In this document: piece after piece, positions 21,005 to 31,310 of the stretch
How the letters are laid out: every line of letters begins with the position of its first letter
How positions within the stretch are numbered: position 1 is the stretch's first letter
NCBI RefSeq assembly: GCF_030227225.1
Contig: NZ_JASPHQ010000006.1
Span: 1-64,000, forward strand
Direction: 5' to 3'
DNA from: Corynebacterium rhinophilum
Lineage (GTDB): Bacteria > Actinomycetota > Actinomycetes > Mycobacteriales > Mycobacteriaceae
Length of the DNA stretch: 64,000 bases
Notes under the pieces: generated by a model
What the model was told of the DNA's origin: nothing
Databases searched by the model: none
Seen by the model: the letters and a program-made list of their open reading frames with translations, nothing else
Program-made: the position numbers and the translations under genes

Positions 21005-22120
21005 CTAGTTTATCGCCTTCCACGGCAGATTGGAGCCTACGGCCTCAGAAATATTGTTCAGGCCATGGGCGCGAATTTGCTTGGCGATGCCCCTGTGAAT
21101 ATCCCGAATCCAGTCCGGACCACCGTAGATAAGGCCGGTATAGCCCTGGAGGAGGCTGGCACCGGCGGCAATCCGCTCCCACGCTTGCTCCGGGGTGGTA
21201 ATCCCGCCGACGGAAATCAGAACAAGCTGCGAGCCCACGCGCGCGTTAAGTCGGCGGAGCACCTCTAAGGAGCGCTCGGCCACGAGTGGGCCGGAAATTC
21301 CACCGGCGCCAAGGGCTTCTACCTCCGCGCGGGGAGTATTCAGTCCCTCGCGGGAGATGGTGGTATTGGTGGCGACGATGCCGGCAAGGCCCAGTTCCAC
21401 GGCGAGATCGGCGACGGCATCGACATCGGCATCCGATAGGTCCGGCGCGATTTTGACCATGACGGGGACATCGGTGGATTCTTGCACGGCGCGCAGGATG
21501 GGGCGCAGCGATTCGACCGCCTGCAGGTCACGCAACCCCGGAGTATTGGGGGAGGAGACATTGACCACCAGGTAGTCCGCCAGACCGCCTAAAACGGAAG
21601 CGGAGCGGCGGTAATCATCCACGGCGCGTTCGGCTGGGGTGACCTTGGTTTTGCCGATATTAATCCCGATGACGTCGTTGTACCGGCGCTTGCGCAGGTT
21701 TTCTGCCACGGCGGCCGCACCCTCATTATTAAAACCCATCCGGTTTAAGATGGCGGCATCTTCTTTGAGGCGGAAGAGGCGGGGAGTCGGGTTGCCCGGC
21801 TGCGCCTGCGCCGTGACGGTGCCCAGTTCGGCGTAGCCGAAACCAAGCGGCGACCAGGCATCGGCAGCCGCGGCGTTCTTATCAAAACCGGCCGCAAGGC
21901 CGAGCGGGCGCGGAAACGTGATCCCACACACGTCTTGTTTCAAGACTGGATCGTTGACCGGCAGGACGCGGCCGAGCGCGCGATTGGCGGGACCTGCCGC
22001 GTGCAGGCCGTGCAGCCCAGAATTGATAATGCCGTGGATGCGCTCGGGGCTTAAGCGAAACATCCCGCGCAGCGCCAGCTGATAGGCGCCTTTGCGCAGC
22101 GAATCGAAGGTCGAAACCAT
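21005..22120 (-). CDS. pyrD: Dihydroorotate dehydrogenase (quinone), class 2
   Basis: The FMN enzyme oxidises dihydroorotate to orotate in pyrimidine synthesis and passes electrons to the membrane quinone. The 371-aa protein has the class 2 N-terminal helical extension ([20 protein letters not shown]). It then shows [39 protein letters not shown], the Ser-type active-site region [17 protein letters not shown] and the FMN phosphate loop [20 protein letters not shown]. It begins 3 bp after the stop of lppL, so the two form an operon. Confidence 0.96.
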   Translation of the reverse strand: MVSTFDSLRKGAYQLALRGMFRLSPERIHGIINSGLHGLHAAGPANRALGRVLPVNDPVLKQDVCGITFPRPLGLAAGFDKNAAAADAWSPLGFGYAELGTVTAQAQPGNPTPRLFRLKEDAAILNRMGFNNEGAAAVAENLRKRRYNDVIGINIGKTKVTPAERAVDDYRRSASVLGGLADYLVVNVSSPNTPGLRDLQAVESLRPILRAVQESTDVPVMVKIAPDLSDADVDAVADLAVELGLAGIVATNTTISREGLNTPRAEVEALGAGGISGPLVAERSLEVLRRLNARVGSQLVLISVGGITTPEQAWERIAAGASLLQGYTGLIYGGPDWIRDIHRGIAKQIRAHGLNNISEAVGSNLPWKAIN

Positions 22121-22123
22121 GGA

Positions 22124-23176
22124 TTAAGACTCCTTTGCCTTTGTCAGGTGTGGATCCGCCACGAACTGCAGCCCCTGGCCGGATGCGGAGGCAACCACGA
22201 TGGTGCCATTGGAAAGAGCGGAAATATTTTGGGCATCGGCAAGCGTGGCAAAATCGCCGCGGGATTCGGGAACGCCCTTGTCAATGGAATAGGCGTGCGC
22301 GATGTTGTTATCGGTGGTGGTAACCCACGCGAGCTCGCGCGAGTCATCCCAGGCCACCGCCCACGGGGTGCCATCGACCACGCCGTATTGGTGCAGGCGG
22401 ACGACGTCATCGGAAGTATAGACTGCGATCCGGCCGCCCTCGGTATCGGAGGCGAGCACGACGCCGTTATTACCCACCGCGATTTGGCCGACACCCTGGC
22501 CAGCACGCAACCGGCCGCCGGCGCGGTCATTGGGCCAATCGATATTCTGGATCGTGGAATCCGAACGCTGAATGCGCACAATCCCGTCATCGCCATCCGC
22601 ATTGGGAACGGCGAGCATCTGGTCCGATCCGGCCTCTACGGAGATTTCGCCGTCCCGCGTGCCATCCTTGTACCGGCCCACCACAGCGGAATCGTCTGCG
22701 GTGACAAAGACCTCGCCGGTCGAAATCTGGGTAGCGACGGTGACCTGGAAGTCCTCATCCATGTTGATTTCTTCCGGTGATTCCGGCGCAGAAGGATCGA
22801 TGAGCAAGACCTTGTCCTGGCAAGCCAAGACGAATCCAGATTCAGAAGAGCTTAAATCGCCGCAGGTGGAATCGATATCGATGCTCTTAGCCTTGTTGGC
22901 CCCAAAGTCATCCTGGCTGCCAATGCGCACCTGGTCTGCGGTGCGAACGGCAATCGTATCTTTTACCGCAGCCAGATCCGTAATGTCTTCATCGAAATCG
23001 ATGACCGTGCCGGCAGGATCGGTGTCACTGGGGGATGCGGCCGGGGTGGCGTTGCCCTTTACCGCGGTTTCGGGATCACCGCCTACGCCCACGGTGGAAT
23101 CGCAGGCGGCCAGCGCAGCAGTGGAGAGTGCTAGCAAGCTGGATAGTACGAGTGTGGAGCGGGATCGTGATTTCAC
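22124..23176 (-). CDS. lppL: Lipoprotein LppL-like, predicted beta-propeller
   Basis: A type II signal peptide ends in the lipobox LAAC (Cys25), so the 350-aa protein should be anchored on the outer face of the cytoplasmic membrane. A threonine/proline-rich linker follows, then repeated beta-strand units (FVLACQDKVLLID, then IAVGNNGVVLASDTEGGRIA, then TPWAVAWDDSRELAWVTTTD) that look like a six- or seven-bladed propeller. M. tuberculosis LppL (Rv2138) occupies the same place between pyrD and the uppP region. Function is unknown. Confidence 0.85.
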   Translation of the reverse strand: MKSRSRSTLVLSSLLALSTAALAACDSTVGVGGDPETAVKGNATPAASPSDTDPAGTVIDFDEDITDLAAVKDTIAVRTADQVRIGSQDDFGANKAKSIDIDSTCGDLSSSESGFVLACQDKVLLIDPSAPESPEEINMDEDFQVTVATQISTGEVFVTADDSAVVGRYKDGTRDGEISVEAGSDQMLAVPNADGDDGIVRIQRSDSTIQNIDWPNDRAGGRLRAGQGVGQIAVGNNGVVLASDTEGGRIAVYTSDDVVRLHQYGVVDGTPWAVAWDDSRELAWVTTTDNNIAHAYSIDKGVPESRGDFATLADAQNISALSNGTIVVASASGQGLQFVADPHLTKAKES

Positions 23177-23229
23177 GGATACTTATCCTAACAGCGCGCG
23201 TTGTGATTTCCCGAAGCCGTGCGCGACGG

Positions 23230-23235
23230 TAGTGT
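23230..23235 (+). promoter_or_regulatory. -10 element, leaderless uppP start
   Basis: TAGTGT lies exactly 7 nt before GTG 23243 and supports that start over the longer frame beginning at 23219. Confidence 0.5.
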
Positions 23236-23242
23236 ATGGCGG

Positions 23243-24097
23243 GTGATTTCTGATACCGCGACCGAAGCAGTTTCTTGGGCACAAGTTATCGTCTTATCCA
23301 TTGTGCAGGGCCTTACGGAGTTTCTCCCAGTAAGCTCCTCGGGGCACTTGCGCATTGTTTCTGAGCTCTTTTGGGGCAACGACGCAGGTGCTTCTTTTAC
23401 CGCCGTTATCCAGCTCGGCACCGAGCTTGCCGTGCTGGTCTATTTCGCCCCGATGATCTGGCAAATCTTATCCGGGTGGTTCCGTGGGTGGACCAATCCC
23501 GCCTCGCGCGGGCAGGACTGGCGCATGGGCTGGATGGTCATCGTCGGATCCATTCCCATCGGCGTCATCGGTTTGGTCTTTGAAGACGCCATTCGTGGGG
23601 CGCTGCGCAACCTGTGGATCACCGCCACGATGCTGATCGTCTTCTCCTTCGTCTTCATCGCCGCAGAGCGCGTCGGCTCCAAAAAGCGCGGTTTTGAGGA
23701 GCTGACGATGAAAGATGCCATCATCATGGGTCTGTGCCAGTGCTTGGCGTTGATTCCTGGCGTGTCGCGTTCGGGCGGCACCATTTCCGGTGGTCTTTTC
23801 TTGGGGCTCGATCGCGAGGTGGCCACGCGTTTTAGCTTCCTCTTGGCCATTCCGGCAGTACTGGCGTCGGGGCTTTTTTCGCTTCCCGATGCCTTCGCGC
23901 CCGAGGCCGGCCAAGCAGCTTCCGGTATCCAGCTGCTCGTCGGTACCGGCATCGCCTTTGCCTTGGGCTACGCCTCGATCGCGTGGTTGCTGAACTTCGT
24001 GGGTAACCACTCCTTTGCATGGTTTGCGGCCTACCGCATTCCCGTGGGCATTATCGTGATGATTCTGCTGGCCTTGGGAGTCCTACAGCCCATTTAA
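23243..24097 (+). CDS. uppP: Undecaprenyl-diphosphatase (BacA/UppP)
   Basis: The integral membrane enzyme recycles the lipid carrier for peptidoglycan by removing phosphate from undecaprenyl diphosphate. The two family signatures are present: [18 protein letters not shown] near the start and [20 protein letters not shown] in the middle. About eight membrane segments follow, giving 284 aa from GTG 23243. It is divergent from lppL and pyrD. The GTG assignment relies on the promoter spacing, so the start is less certain than the function. Confidence 0.93.
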   Translation: MISDTATEAVSWAQVIVLSIVQGLTEFLPVSSSGHLRIVSELFWGNDAGASFTAVIQLGTELAVLVYFAPMIWQILSGWFRGWTNPASRGQDWRMGWMVIVGSIPIGVIGLVFEDAIRGALRNLWITATMLIVFSFVFIAAERVGSKKRGFEELTMKDAIIMGLCQCLALIPGVSRSGGTISGGLFLGLDREVATRFSFLLAIPAVLASGLFSLPDAFAPEAGQAASGIQLLVGTGIAFALGYASIAWLLNFVGNHSFAWFAAYRIPVGIIVMILLALGVLQPI

Positions 24098-24117
24098 ATC
24101 CACCCATAAAGAAGCGT

Positions 24118-24123
24118 TAGGAT
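24118..24123 (+). promoter_or_regulatory. -10 element, leaderless mshC start
   Basis: TAGGAT lies exactly 7 nt before ATG 24131. The spacer AGGTGCC is identical to that of fhs. Confidence 0.55.
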
Positions 24124-24130
24124 AGGTGCC

Positions 24131-25369
24131 ATGCATTCTTGGCCAACACCTTCTTTTAGCCCCGTTCCCGGCGATGCGGCACAGCTCTATCTCTACGATT
24201 CCGCGAATCAAACCAAGGCCCCCGTGCAGGTAAAGGGGGAGTCCGCCACCATGTACGTGTGCGGCATTACCCCGTATGATTCGACCCACTTGGGCCACGC
24301 AGCCACCTATCTCACTTTTGACCTGATTTACCGGCAGTTCTTGGATGCAGGCAAGAAGGTCAATTACGCGCAAAATATTACCGACGTCGATGACCCGCTC
24401 TTTGAGCGCGCAGAGCGCGACGGCGTTGATTGGCGCGAACTCGGCACCTCCCAGATTGACCTTTTCCGCTCCGATATGGAGCTTTTATCGGTCATTCCGC
24501 CGCAGCACTTTATTGGTGCCATGGAAGCAGTCGATGAGATCGTGGACATGGTGCAAAAACTATTGGATAACGGCGCCGCTTACGTGGTGGATGACCCGGA
24601 TTATCCCGATGTGTATGCCTCCATCGAAGCCACCGAGGAATTTGGTTATGAATCCAACTACTCGATGGAACAGATGCGGGAATTTTTTGCTGAGCGCGGA
24701 GGTGACCCCGACCGCCCAGGCAAGAAGCATCCCATGGATGCCTTGATTTGGCGCGCCCACCGCGAAGGTGAACCGGCGTGGGAGTCTCCCTTCGGTCCCG
24801 GCCGCCCCGGCTGGCACATCGAGTGCTCTGCCATCGCCACCAATTACTTGGGTAGCACCTTTGATATCCAGGGCGGCGGCAGCGATCTGAAGTTCCCGCA
24901 CCATGAATTCTCCGCCGCGCATGCAGAGGCCGCATTAGGTGTCGACCGCATGGCGCAGTTATATGTCCATACCGGAATGATCGGCCTGGACGGCGTAAAA
25001 ATGTCCAAGTCCCTGGGCAACCTTGTCTTCGTGCACAAGCTTGTGGAGCAGGGCGAGGATCCCTCTGCCATTCGCCTCGGCGTATTTTCCGGTCATTACC
25101 GCGCCGAGCGGGACTGGTCCGATGAGGTGCTCGACCAGGCCAAGAACCGCCTGGCCACTTGGCGCTCTGCCCTCGAAACCCCTGGGTCCCTGTCGGCTGC
25201 GGAGGGTGCGGTAGCGGGGCTTCGCCAAGCGCTTGCCGATGACCTCGATACCCCCACCGCGCTGCGCGCCATCGACGATTGGGCAGGCAATGACCGTGGC
25301 GAGGACGAGGAAGGTGCTGCAGAGTTGGTGCGTACAGCACTTAATTCGCTGCTCGGCGTGCAGGTCTAG
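24131..25369 (+). CDS. mshC: Mycothiol ligase MshC
   Basis: This 412-aa enzyme joins cysteine to glucosaminyl-inositol using ATP, a step in mycothiol synthesis, and is derived from class I cysteinyl-tRNA synthetase. The HIGH-type motif THLGHAATY (about 52-60) and KMSKS (290-294) are present. The zinc ligands Cys44, Cys232 and His257 can be seen in [18 protein letters not shown] and KFPHHEF. It lacks the tRNA-binding C-terminal domain of CysS, which separates the two families. Mycothiol is restricted to Actinobacteria. Confidence 0.96.
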   Translation: MHSWPTPSFSPVPGDAAQLYLYDSANQTKAPVQVKGESATMYVCGITPYDSTHLGHAATYLTFDLIYRQFLDAGKKVNYAQNITDVDDPLFERAERDGVDWRELGTSQIDLFRSDMELLSVIPPQHFIGAMEAVDEIVDMVQKLLDNGAAYVVDDPDYPDVYASIEATEEFGYESNYSMEQMREFFAERGGDPDRPGKKHPMDALIWRAHREGEPAWESPFGPGRPGWHIECSAIATNYLGSTFDIQGGGSDLKFPHHEFSAAHAEAALGVDRMAQLYVHTGMIGLDGVKMSKSLGNLVFVHKLVEQGEDPSAIRLGVFSGHYRAERDWSDEVLDQAKNRLATWRSALETPGSLSAAEGAVAGLRQALADDLDTPTALRAIDDWAGNDRGEDEEGAAELVRTALNSLLGVQV

Positions 25370-25393
25370 CCAACTTAAGGCAATATCGACAGC

Positions 25394-25777
25394 ATGAGCA
25401 TTCGCGCAGATTTCCAACCCACCGTTGATGAGTTCATTGCTGATCTTAAGTCCTTTGCTACCGGCGATTACCTCAAGGACGAGGAAAAAGAGTTCTGGGA
25501 GGCACCGTTTGATGCGGCGGTGCTCCCAGAACTTAAAGGCCATCTCGAGCAGATGTTGGATGGGCTGGACGGTTTGCCAGATGATCCTGATGGCGGCCAG
25601 CTCGCCGCGGTATTGAATAAGACCGTGCAAAAAATCGCTACCTTTAATCGCAAACAGCATGATGCCGTGGTGGAGCCAGAGGAAAAGGAAGAAATCGCCG
25701 AGCTTATGTACAACGCTTCTGCGGCTACCGGTGCCGATGATGAGGCACTCTCACAGATCCCCGAGTTGGACTTCTAA
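25394..25777 (+). CDS. Small acidic hypothetical protein
   Basis: The 127-aa protein is acidic and predicted mostly helical (MSIRADFQPTVDEFIADLKS, then EEKEFWEAPFDAAVLPELKG), ending SQIPELDF. There is no signal peptide, membrane span or recognised motif. It starts 24 bp after mshC and may be cotranscribed. DUF-type conservation within Corynebacterium is likely but not verified. Confidence 0.7.
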   Translation: MSIRADFQPTVDEFIADLKSFATGDYLKDEEKEFWEAPFDAAVLPELKGHLEQMLDGLDGLPDDPDGGQLAAVLNKTVQKIATFNRKQHDAVVEPEEKEEIAELMYNASAATGADDEALSQIPELDF

Positions 25778-25903
25778 AAACCTTTACGGCTGCAGCCTAC
25801 TGTGGGTAAATTTCTACGGTGACGTTGATTGATCACCGCGCAGCGCGAATATTTCCTCCCCGTTGGGCCGTAGTTCTATGCCGGAAAAGCCGGTGGAGTG
25901 TGT

Positions 25904-26626
25904 ATGACCGCAGAAAGTGATTCCCAGCCTTTGTCCCGTCCCGCGGCGATTTTCTGGGATATGGATGGCACCTTGACCAACTCAGAGCCCTTGTGGGGTG
26001 AGGCGACGTACTATCTTTCGGAAGTGCTGGGCAAGCGCCTGACACCCAGGCAACGCATGGATACGGTCGGGGCTACCTTTCCTACGACGCTGCGCATTTG
26101 CGCTGATAATGCGGGAGTTTCCTTGGGCGAAGGCGACGTCGAAGCCTACCGGCGCAAGATGTTTGATTATGTGAAGACTCTTTTTGCTGGCCGCCTAGAA
26201 ATCTTTCCCGGAATCCCGGAGCTTTTAACTGCGCTGCACCAAGACGGCATGCCGATGATGGTCACGACGAATACGGATCGCGACGTCGCGGACGCAGCCA
26301 TCGCGGTAATAGGCCGGGAGTATTTCGTGGACACTATTTGCGGTGATGAAGTCCCCACCGGCAAGCCCGCTCCAGACATGTACTTGGAAGCGGCTTGGCG
26401 CCTTCAACTTGATCCAGCTCAGTGCCTCGTATTCGAAGACTCTCCGGCCGGTATGCGCGCGGCCGTTGCCGCGGGGTGCACCGTTATCGGTTTGCCCGAG
26501 GATGAAGGCGTGGAAGTACCGGAAGGGGTAGTGGAGATCTCCCGGCTGCGCGATTCTCGCTACCTTGCGGGCGCACGCCATGTAGATGTCTATGAATGGT
26601 TCCGGGCTATCCAGGAAATGAAATAA
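25904..26626 (+). CDS. HAD-family hydrolase (beta-phosphoglucomutase/phosphatase-like)
   Basis: The 240-aa protein carries the nucleophile motif FWDMDGTLTNSEPLWGE (Asp19, Asp21), motif II MVTTNTDRD, the Lys-containing GDEVPTGKPAPDMYLEAAWR and motif IV FEDSPAGMRAA. A helical cap lies between motifs I and II, as in the subfamily IA phosphatases. The substrate is unknown. ATG 25904 follows GGTGGAG; an upstream GTG at 25898 is possible. It lies immediately upstream of hisE. Confidence 0.9.
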   Translation: MTAESDSQPLSRPAAIFWDMDGTLTNSEPLWGEATYYLSEVLGKRLTPRQRMDTVGATFPTTLRICADNAGVSLGEGDVEAYRRKMFDYVKTLFAGRLEIFPGIPELLTALHQDGMPMMVTTNTDRDVADAAIAVIGREYFVDTICGDEVPTGKPAPDMYLEAAWRLQLDPAQCLVFEDSPAGMRAAVAAGCTVIGLPEDEGVEVPEGVVEISRLRDSRYLAGARHVDVYEWFRAIQEMK

Positions 26627-26669
26627 AACCCTTCGCATTGACCGCTTACCTGTGGAACAATAGGTAGCT

Positions 26670-26933
26670 GTGAAGGATTTTGAGACACTTTTTGCTGAGC
26701 TACTGAACAAAGCAGACCAGAAGCCCGAGGGCTCTGGGACCGTCCAGGCGTTGGAAGAAGGCGCCCATCATATTGGCAAAAAGATCATCGAAGAGGCAGG
26801 TGAAGTATGGATCGCCGCCGAATACCAGTCCGACGAGGAACTGGCGGAAGAAATGTCGCAGCTTATCTATTGGACGCAGGTCATGATGATCAAGCGCGGC
26901 CTGCGGCCTGAAGATATTTATAAATACCTATAA
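26670..26933 (+). CDS. hisE: Phosphoribosyl-ATP diphosphatase
   Basis: The 87-aa enzyme hydrolyses phosphoribosyl-ATP to phosphoribosyl-AMP in the second step of histidine synthesis. It belongs to the MazG-like all-alpha fold, with the metal-binding helix [20 protein letters not shown] and the partner [19 protein letters not shown]. The start is GTG 26670. hisG follows 43 bp downstream, the usual hisE-hisG pair of Corynebacterium separated from the main his cluster. Confidence 0.96.
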   Translation: MKDFETLFAELLNKADQKPEGSGTVQALEEGAHHIGKKIIEEAGEVWIAAEYQSDEELAEEMSQLIYWTQVMMIKRGLRPEDIYKYL

Positions 26934-26976
26934 CTTGTTGCCCACCTGCGGTGGAGCAGACTTCCTGGAGAACAGC

Positions 26977-27822
26977 ATGATCAAAATTGCAGTACCAAAT
27001 AAAGGTTCCCTATCAGAAGCGGCTTTAGAAATCCTTGGTGAGGCCGGATACAAGGGACGCGGTCACTCCAAAACCCTAAATGTGGTGGATCTAGACAATG
27101 GGGTGGAATTTTTCTTCCTCCGCCCGAAGGATATCGCAATCTATGTCGCCCGCGGCGTGCTCGACCTCGGGATCACAGGGCGCGATTTGGCGCTCGATTC
27201 CAACGCCCAATTTAAAGAAGTCCTCTCACTTGGCTTCGGTGACTCAACATTCCGCTACGCCGCACCCCAAGGAGAAGGGTGGGATATCTCTCACCTTGAG
27301 GGCAAGCGCGTAGCAACGTCGTACCCGAATTTGGTCCGACAGGACTTGGCGGAGAAGGGGATTTCCGCCGATGTGATCCGTCTCGACGGCGCGGTGGAAA
27401 TATCCATCCACTTAGGTGTGGCCGATGCCATTGCCGATGTCGTGTCAACTGGTACTACGCTGCGACAGCAGGGTTTGGCACCCTTTGGTGAGCCCATCGT
27501 CAGCTCGGAAGCTGTCGTCATTAAACGCCACGATGCAGAGGTGACGCCGGAAGAGCAGGTTGTCTTGGGCCGCATCCAAGGTATTTTGCACGCTCGCACC
27601 TACCTCATGATCGATTACAACATCGCGGAAGAAAATCTGGACAAAGCAGCTGGTGTTACTCCGGGCCTGACTGGGCCGACGGTTTCACCGTTGGCGCGAC
27701 AGGACTGGGTGGCGGTGCGTGCGATGGTTCCGCAAAAGGAAGCCAACCAGATTATGGATCGACTTTCCCAACTCGGTGCGGAGGCAATTTTGGCTTCCGA
27801 TCTCCGTATTGCCCGCTTTTAG
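26977..27822 (+). CDS. hisG: ATP phosphoribosyltransferase (long form)
   Basis: The enzyme catalyses the committed first step of histidine synthesis from ATP and PRPP. The 281-aa length with a C-terminal ACT-like domain (about 205-281, [20 protein letters not shown]) marks the long form, which is feedback-inhibited by histidine without HisZ. The catalytic PRPP loop [19 protein letters not shown] is intact. I use [10 protein letters not shown] at 26977, preceded by TGGAGAA, rather than the longer frame. Confidence 0.96.
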   Translation: MIKIAVPNKGSLSEAALEILGEAGYKGRGHSKTLNVVDLDNGVEFFFLRPKDIAIYVARGVLDLGITGRDLALDSNAQFKEVLSLGFGDSTFRYAAPQGEGWDISHLEGKRVATSYPNLVRQDLAEKGISADVIRLDGAVEISIHLGVADAIADVVSTGTTLRQQGLAPFGEPIVSSEAVVIKRHDAEVTPEEQVVLGRIQGILHARTYLMIDYNIAEENLDKAAGVTPGLTGPTVSPLARQDWVAVRAMVPQKEANQIMDRLSQLGAEAILASDLRIARF

Positions 27823-27933
27823 GGGGAGTATTAAATTCTTGGTCGTCCCAACTGGGGCGAAACGTGGCTACCATTGGCGCTTGAGATTATTCACTCGGAC
27901 ATCATTCTCGACAGGCAAAGGAGCCGCGCCATC

Positions 27934-29493
27934 ATGGCAAAGTCGTCTAAGAAAGAAGAAAAAGACACTAAGTCTGCCGCAAAGCAAGCGGAGGATAAGC
28001 AGGAGGATAAGACCACCCATTCTGCACAGCAAAAGGTAGCTGAGCAGAAGAAACCAAAGACGTCGAGCAAAAACACTCGTACGGAAACCGACCTGATCGG
28101 TGATTTGGAAATTCCTGCTGACGCCTACTTTGGTGTCCACACCGTCCGCGCGATGGATAACTTCCAGATTTCCTACGTGACCATTAACACCATTCCGCAC
28201 TTCATCCGCGGCATGGTGAAGGTCAAGAAGGCCGCCGCGATGGCCAACCGTCGCCTGCACGTGCTGCCGAAGAAGAAGGCAGAGGCCATCATCTGGGCAT
28301 GTGACCAGATCTTGGACGAGGGTCGCTGCATGGACCAGTTCCCGCTCGATGTATTCCAAGGCGGTGCCGGCACCTCGTTGAACATGAACACCAATGAGGT
28401 CGTTGCCAACCTGGCACTTGAGCACTTGGGGGAGGAGAAGGGCTCCTACGACATCATCAACCCCAATGACGATGTCAACATGTCCCAGTCCACCAACGAC
28501 GCTTACCCAACTGGCTTCCGTCTGGGCCTGTACGCTGCCATCGATGACCTCATCGTGCGCATTGACAGCCTGCGTTCCGCATTCCAGGACAAGGGCAATG
28601 AGTTCCAAGACATCCTGAAGATGGGCCGTACCCAGCTGCAGGATGCCGTGCCCATGACTTTGGGCGATGAATTCAAGGGCTTTGCTAATAACCTGAACGA
28701 GGAGCAGGCCGTTCTGCGCGACGCACAGAGCCGTTTGCTGCAGATCAACCTCGGTGCAACCGCCATCGGCACCGGCGTTAACACTCCAGCCGGCTACCGT
28801 CACCAGGTAACCGCCGCCCTGTCTGAAGTCACCGGCTTGGAGATGAAGACTGCAAGCGACCTTATCGAGGCCACCTCTGACTGCGGTGCCTACGTCTTCT
28901 TGCACTCTGCCATCAAGCGCGCTGCCATGAAGCTCTCCAAGATCTGTAATGACTTGCGCCTGCTTTCCTCTGGCCCGCGCGCTGGCCTTGGCGAGATCAA
29001 TCTGCCCGCCCGCCAGGCAGGTTCCTCCATCATGCCGGGTAAGGTCAACCCAGTTATCCCAGAGGTTGTCAACCAGACCTGCTTCAAGATCTTCGGCAAT
29101 GACCACGTTGTGACCATGGCCGCAGAGGCTGGCCAGCTGCAGCTCAACGTGATGGAGCCGGTCATTGGTGAGGCACTGTTCCAGTCCATCCGCATCATGG
29201 GCAACGCGGTCGATGCGCTGCGTGAGAAGTGCGTCACCGGTATTACTGCCAACGCTGATGTGTGCCGCCAGTACGTGGAGAACTCCATCGGTATCGTTAC
29301 CTACTTGAACCCATTTATTGGCCACCACAACGGTGATGAGGTTGCAAAGGAATCCCTCAAGACCGGCAAGGGCGTCAAGGAACTCGTGCTGGAGAAGGGT
29401 TTACTTGATGAGGCAACGCTGAACAAGGTCCTGTCGGTAGAAAACCTGATGCACCCAGAATTTCGCGGTCAGCTTTTCCTCGATGACAACTAA
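27934..29493 (+). CDS. aspA: Aspartate ammonia-lyase with charged N-terminal extension
   Basis: Aspartase converts L-aspartate to fumarate and ammonia. The fumarase/aspartase signature [20 protein letters not shown] is present, with the substrate-binding [11 protein letters not shown] and [14 protein letters not shown]. The core begins at about residue 50 ([20 protein letters not shown]). Residues 1-50 are a Lys/Glu/Gln/Ser-rich tail absent from the approximately 478-aa enterobacterial enzyme. AAAGGAG precedes ATG 27934. A C4-dicarboxylate transporter follows, so the pair may run aspartate/fumarate exchange and succinate output under low oxygen. Confidence 0.95.
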   Translation: MAKSSKKEEKDTKSAAKQAEDKQEDKTTHSAQQKVAEQKKPKTSSKNTRTETDLIGDLEIPADAYFGVHTVRAMDNFQISYVTINTIPHFIRGMVKVKKAAAMANRRLHVLPKKKAEAIIWACDQILDEGRCMDQFPLDVFQGGAGTSLNMNTNEVVANLALEHLGEEKGSYDIINPNDDVNMSQSTNDAYPTGFRLGLYAAIDDLIVRIDSLRSAFQDKGNEFQDILKMGRTQLQDAVPMTLGDEFKGFANNLNEEQAVLRDAQSRLLQINLGATAIGTGVNTPAGYRHQVTAALSEVTGLEMKTASDLIEATSDCGAYVFLHSAIKRAAMKLSKICNDLRLLSSGPRAGLGEINLPARQAGSSIMPGKVNPVIPEVVNQTCFKIFGNDHVVTMAAEAGQLQLNVMEPVIGEALFQSIRIMGNAVDALREKCVTGITANADVCRQYVENSIGIVTYLNPFIGHHNGDEVAKESLKTGKGVKELVLEKGLLDEATLNKVLSVENLMHPEFRGQLFLDDN

Positions 29494-29561
29494 GTAAAGT
29501 TCGCGAGCCGTAGTGCCGCATGAGGTGGGCGATGCCCATCCTCATGGAGGCGCCTACCATT

Positions 29562-29622
29562 CCGCACACACCGTGTTTTTCTTTTCCGTGGAAAGCGGAA
29601 AAGTATTCCATGGTGTGTGCGG
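29562..29622. other. Nested long hairpin between aspA and the C4-dicarboxylate transporter
   Basis: CCGCACACACC (29562-29572) pairs with GGTGTGTGCGG (29612-29622), and inside it CTTTTCCG (29581-29588) pairs with CGGAAAAG (29595-29602). No clean T-run follows, so it may be a mRNA-processing or stability structure rather than a simple terminator. The rest of the 360-bp gap (29494-29853) shows no gene. Confidence 0.6.
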
Positions 29623-29853
29623 TCTCTTGCGTGAATGCCTGACTGGTGTCTCACGGTTCCATAGTGCAGCGGCATGGAAATATACCGAACGGTTTATAAC
29701 GCGAGGTAGAACACATGTGGGAAGCAGCACAAACGGGCGGAATATGTAAATAAAGCAACATATTCAGGGCAAAATAGAAGTGTAAGGGTGGTCCACGACC
29801 GGCAGGCTAAGGCGGGTCCACCACGTGTAGTTGAGAACGTGTGGAGCGTATCC

Positions 29854-31161
29854 ATGGTTATTATTCATATTGTCATCGTTCTCGCGGCCATTATCCTGGG
29901 TGCGAGAATTGGGTCCATAGGCATCGGCATGGCCGGCGGCCTAGGCGTTCTCCTTTTGGGCGTTACGGGAGTTCCCGTAACCAGGGAAGACATTCCGTTC
30001 GACGTCATCGCCATTATTATGACGGTGATTGCGGCCATCGCCGCCATGCAAAAGGCCGGCGGCATGGACTATTTGGTTCACGTGGCCGAGAAGTTCCTGC
30101 GCAAAAACCCCAAAAAGATTACGTTTTACGCACCCATTGTGACCTGGTTGATGACGGTCTTGGCCGGTACCGGGCACACGTCCTTTTCCACGTTGCCGGT
30201 CATCGTAGAGGTGGCCAAGGAGGGCAAGGTTTGCCCGTCGCGCCCGCTATCTATCGCGGTTGTCGCTGCGCAGATGGGTATTTGTGCCTCGCCGATTTCT
30301 GCTGCAGTTGTCATCCTGGCTGGTCTGCTTGAGCCCATGGGGGTGGGGTACCTCCAGGTGCTCGGAGTGCTGATTCCAGCTACCTTCCTGTCCATCTTCC
30401 CGGCAGCTTGGCTTGCCAATAAGTTTGGCAAGGAACTAGAAGATGATCCTGTATACCAAGAGCGAAAGGCCCAAGGCCTAGTCAAAGAACCGATTGGTGC
30501 TAGTAAATATGAGCCAAAGGAAGGCGCTAAGTCTTCCGTAGTCATCTTCCTCATCGCCATCGTCGTCGTCATGGCGTGGGCTACCATTTCTTCCGAACAA
30601 GTTGGCCTGATTACGGATCCCACGTTGCCGCGCAATGAGGCAATCATGACCGTCATGCTCTCGGCCGCGACGATCATCGTCTTGAAAACCAAGATTCCGA
30701 CCGGCGACGTCCTCAATACTCCGGTATTTAAATCTGGTATGTCCGCCTGCATCTGTGTGCTGGGTGTTGCGTGGTTGGGAACCACCTTGATCAACCACTA
30801 TTTGGACGATATTCAAGCGCTGGCCGGCGACGTCATCGAAGCTTCGCCATGGTTGCTGGCAGTGGTGCTCTTCTTCGCCGCAGCCCTGCTGTACTCGCAG
30901 GCTGCTACCACTAAAGCGCTCATGCCCGCCGCATTGGCGCTAGGTGTTAACCCGGTTACCGCCGTGGCCGCATTCCCAGCAGTATCTGCTCTGTTCATCC
31001 TGCCGACGTACCCAACGTTGCTGGCAGCTGTCGAAATGGATGATACGGGCACGACCAAGATTGGCAAGGCCGTATTCAACCACCCATTCCTTATCCCCGG
31101 CGTGGTCAGCATCGTCGGTTCCGTGCTCCTTGGCTACGCACTCGGTGCGGTAATCATTTAG
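29854..31161 (+). CDS. Anaerobic C4-dicarboxylate transporter, DcuA/DcuB family
   Basis: The 435-aa membrane protein has about ten hydrophobic segments. It shows Dcu signatures (MVIIHIVIVLAAIILGARIG at the start, then GTGHTSFSTLPVIVEVAKE and SRPLSIAVVAAQMGICASPI). Dcu carriers exchange aspartate, malate or fumarate for succinate. Position directly after aspartase supports aspartate uptake coupled to succinate export. ATG 29854 follows GTGGAG; the frame could extend to GTG 29841 or further, but the earlier residues are hydrophilic and unlike the family. Confidence 0.9.
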   Translation: MVIIHIVIVLAAIILGARIGSIGIGMAGGLGVLLLGVTGVPVTREDIPFDVIAIIMTVIAAIAAMQKAGGMDYLVHVAEKFLRKNPKKITFYAPIVTWLMTVLAGTGHTSFSTLPVIVEVAKEGKVCPSRPLSIAVVAAQMGICASPISAAVVILAGLLEPMGVGYLQVLGVLIPATFLSIFPAAWLANKFGKELEDDPVYQERKAQGLVKEPIGASKYEPKEGAKSSVVIFLIAIVVVMAWATISSEQVGLITDPTLPRNEAIMTVMLSAATIIVLKTKIPTGDVLNTPVFKSGMSACICVLGVAWLGTTLINHYLDDIQALAGDVIEASPWLLAVVLFFAAALLYSQAATTKALMPAALALGVNPVTAVAAFPAVSALFILPTYPTLLAAVEMDDTGTTKIGKAVFNHPFLIPGVVSIVGSVLLGYALGAVII

Positions 31162-31185
31162 CGAGTCTTCGAACTCGAGGTCCTT

Positions 31186-31220
31186 GTGGCGTCTTCTCCG
31201 CGGAGAGGGCGCCACTTTTA
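31186..31220 (+). terminator. Terminator after the Dcu transporter
   Basis: GTGGCG (31186-31191) pairs with CGCCAC (31210-31215) around an inner TCTCCGCGGAGA palindrome, and TTTTA follows. Confidence 0.7.
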
Positions 31221-31297
31221 TGCGGAATCTTCACCAAAAGAAATGTTCTGCCTCACAGTTTATACCCCCATGCGACTTGGCTAATGTCAGAAATCGG

Positions 31298-31303
31298 TAG
31301 GGT
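31298..31303 (+). promoter_or_regulatory. -10 element, leaderless fhs start
   Basis: TAGGGT lies exactly 7 nt before ATG 31311, with spacer AGGTGCC as at mshC. Confidence 0.5.
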
Positions 31304-31310
31304 AGGTGCC

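Noticed and set aside
27868..29328. A 486-codon open frame opposite aspA
   Set aside because: It is antisense to a strongly conserved enzyme with the same codon-bias cause, and its protein has no family features.
29513..29749. A 78-codon frame between aspA and the Dcu transporter
   Set aside because: It reads straight through the long hairpin and lacks a ribosome binding site.
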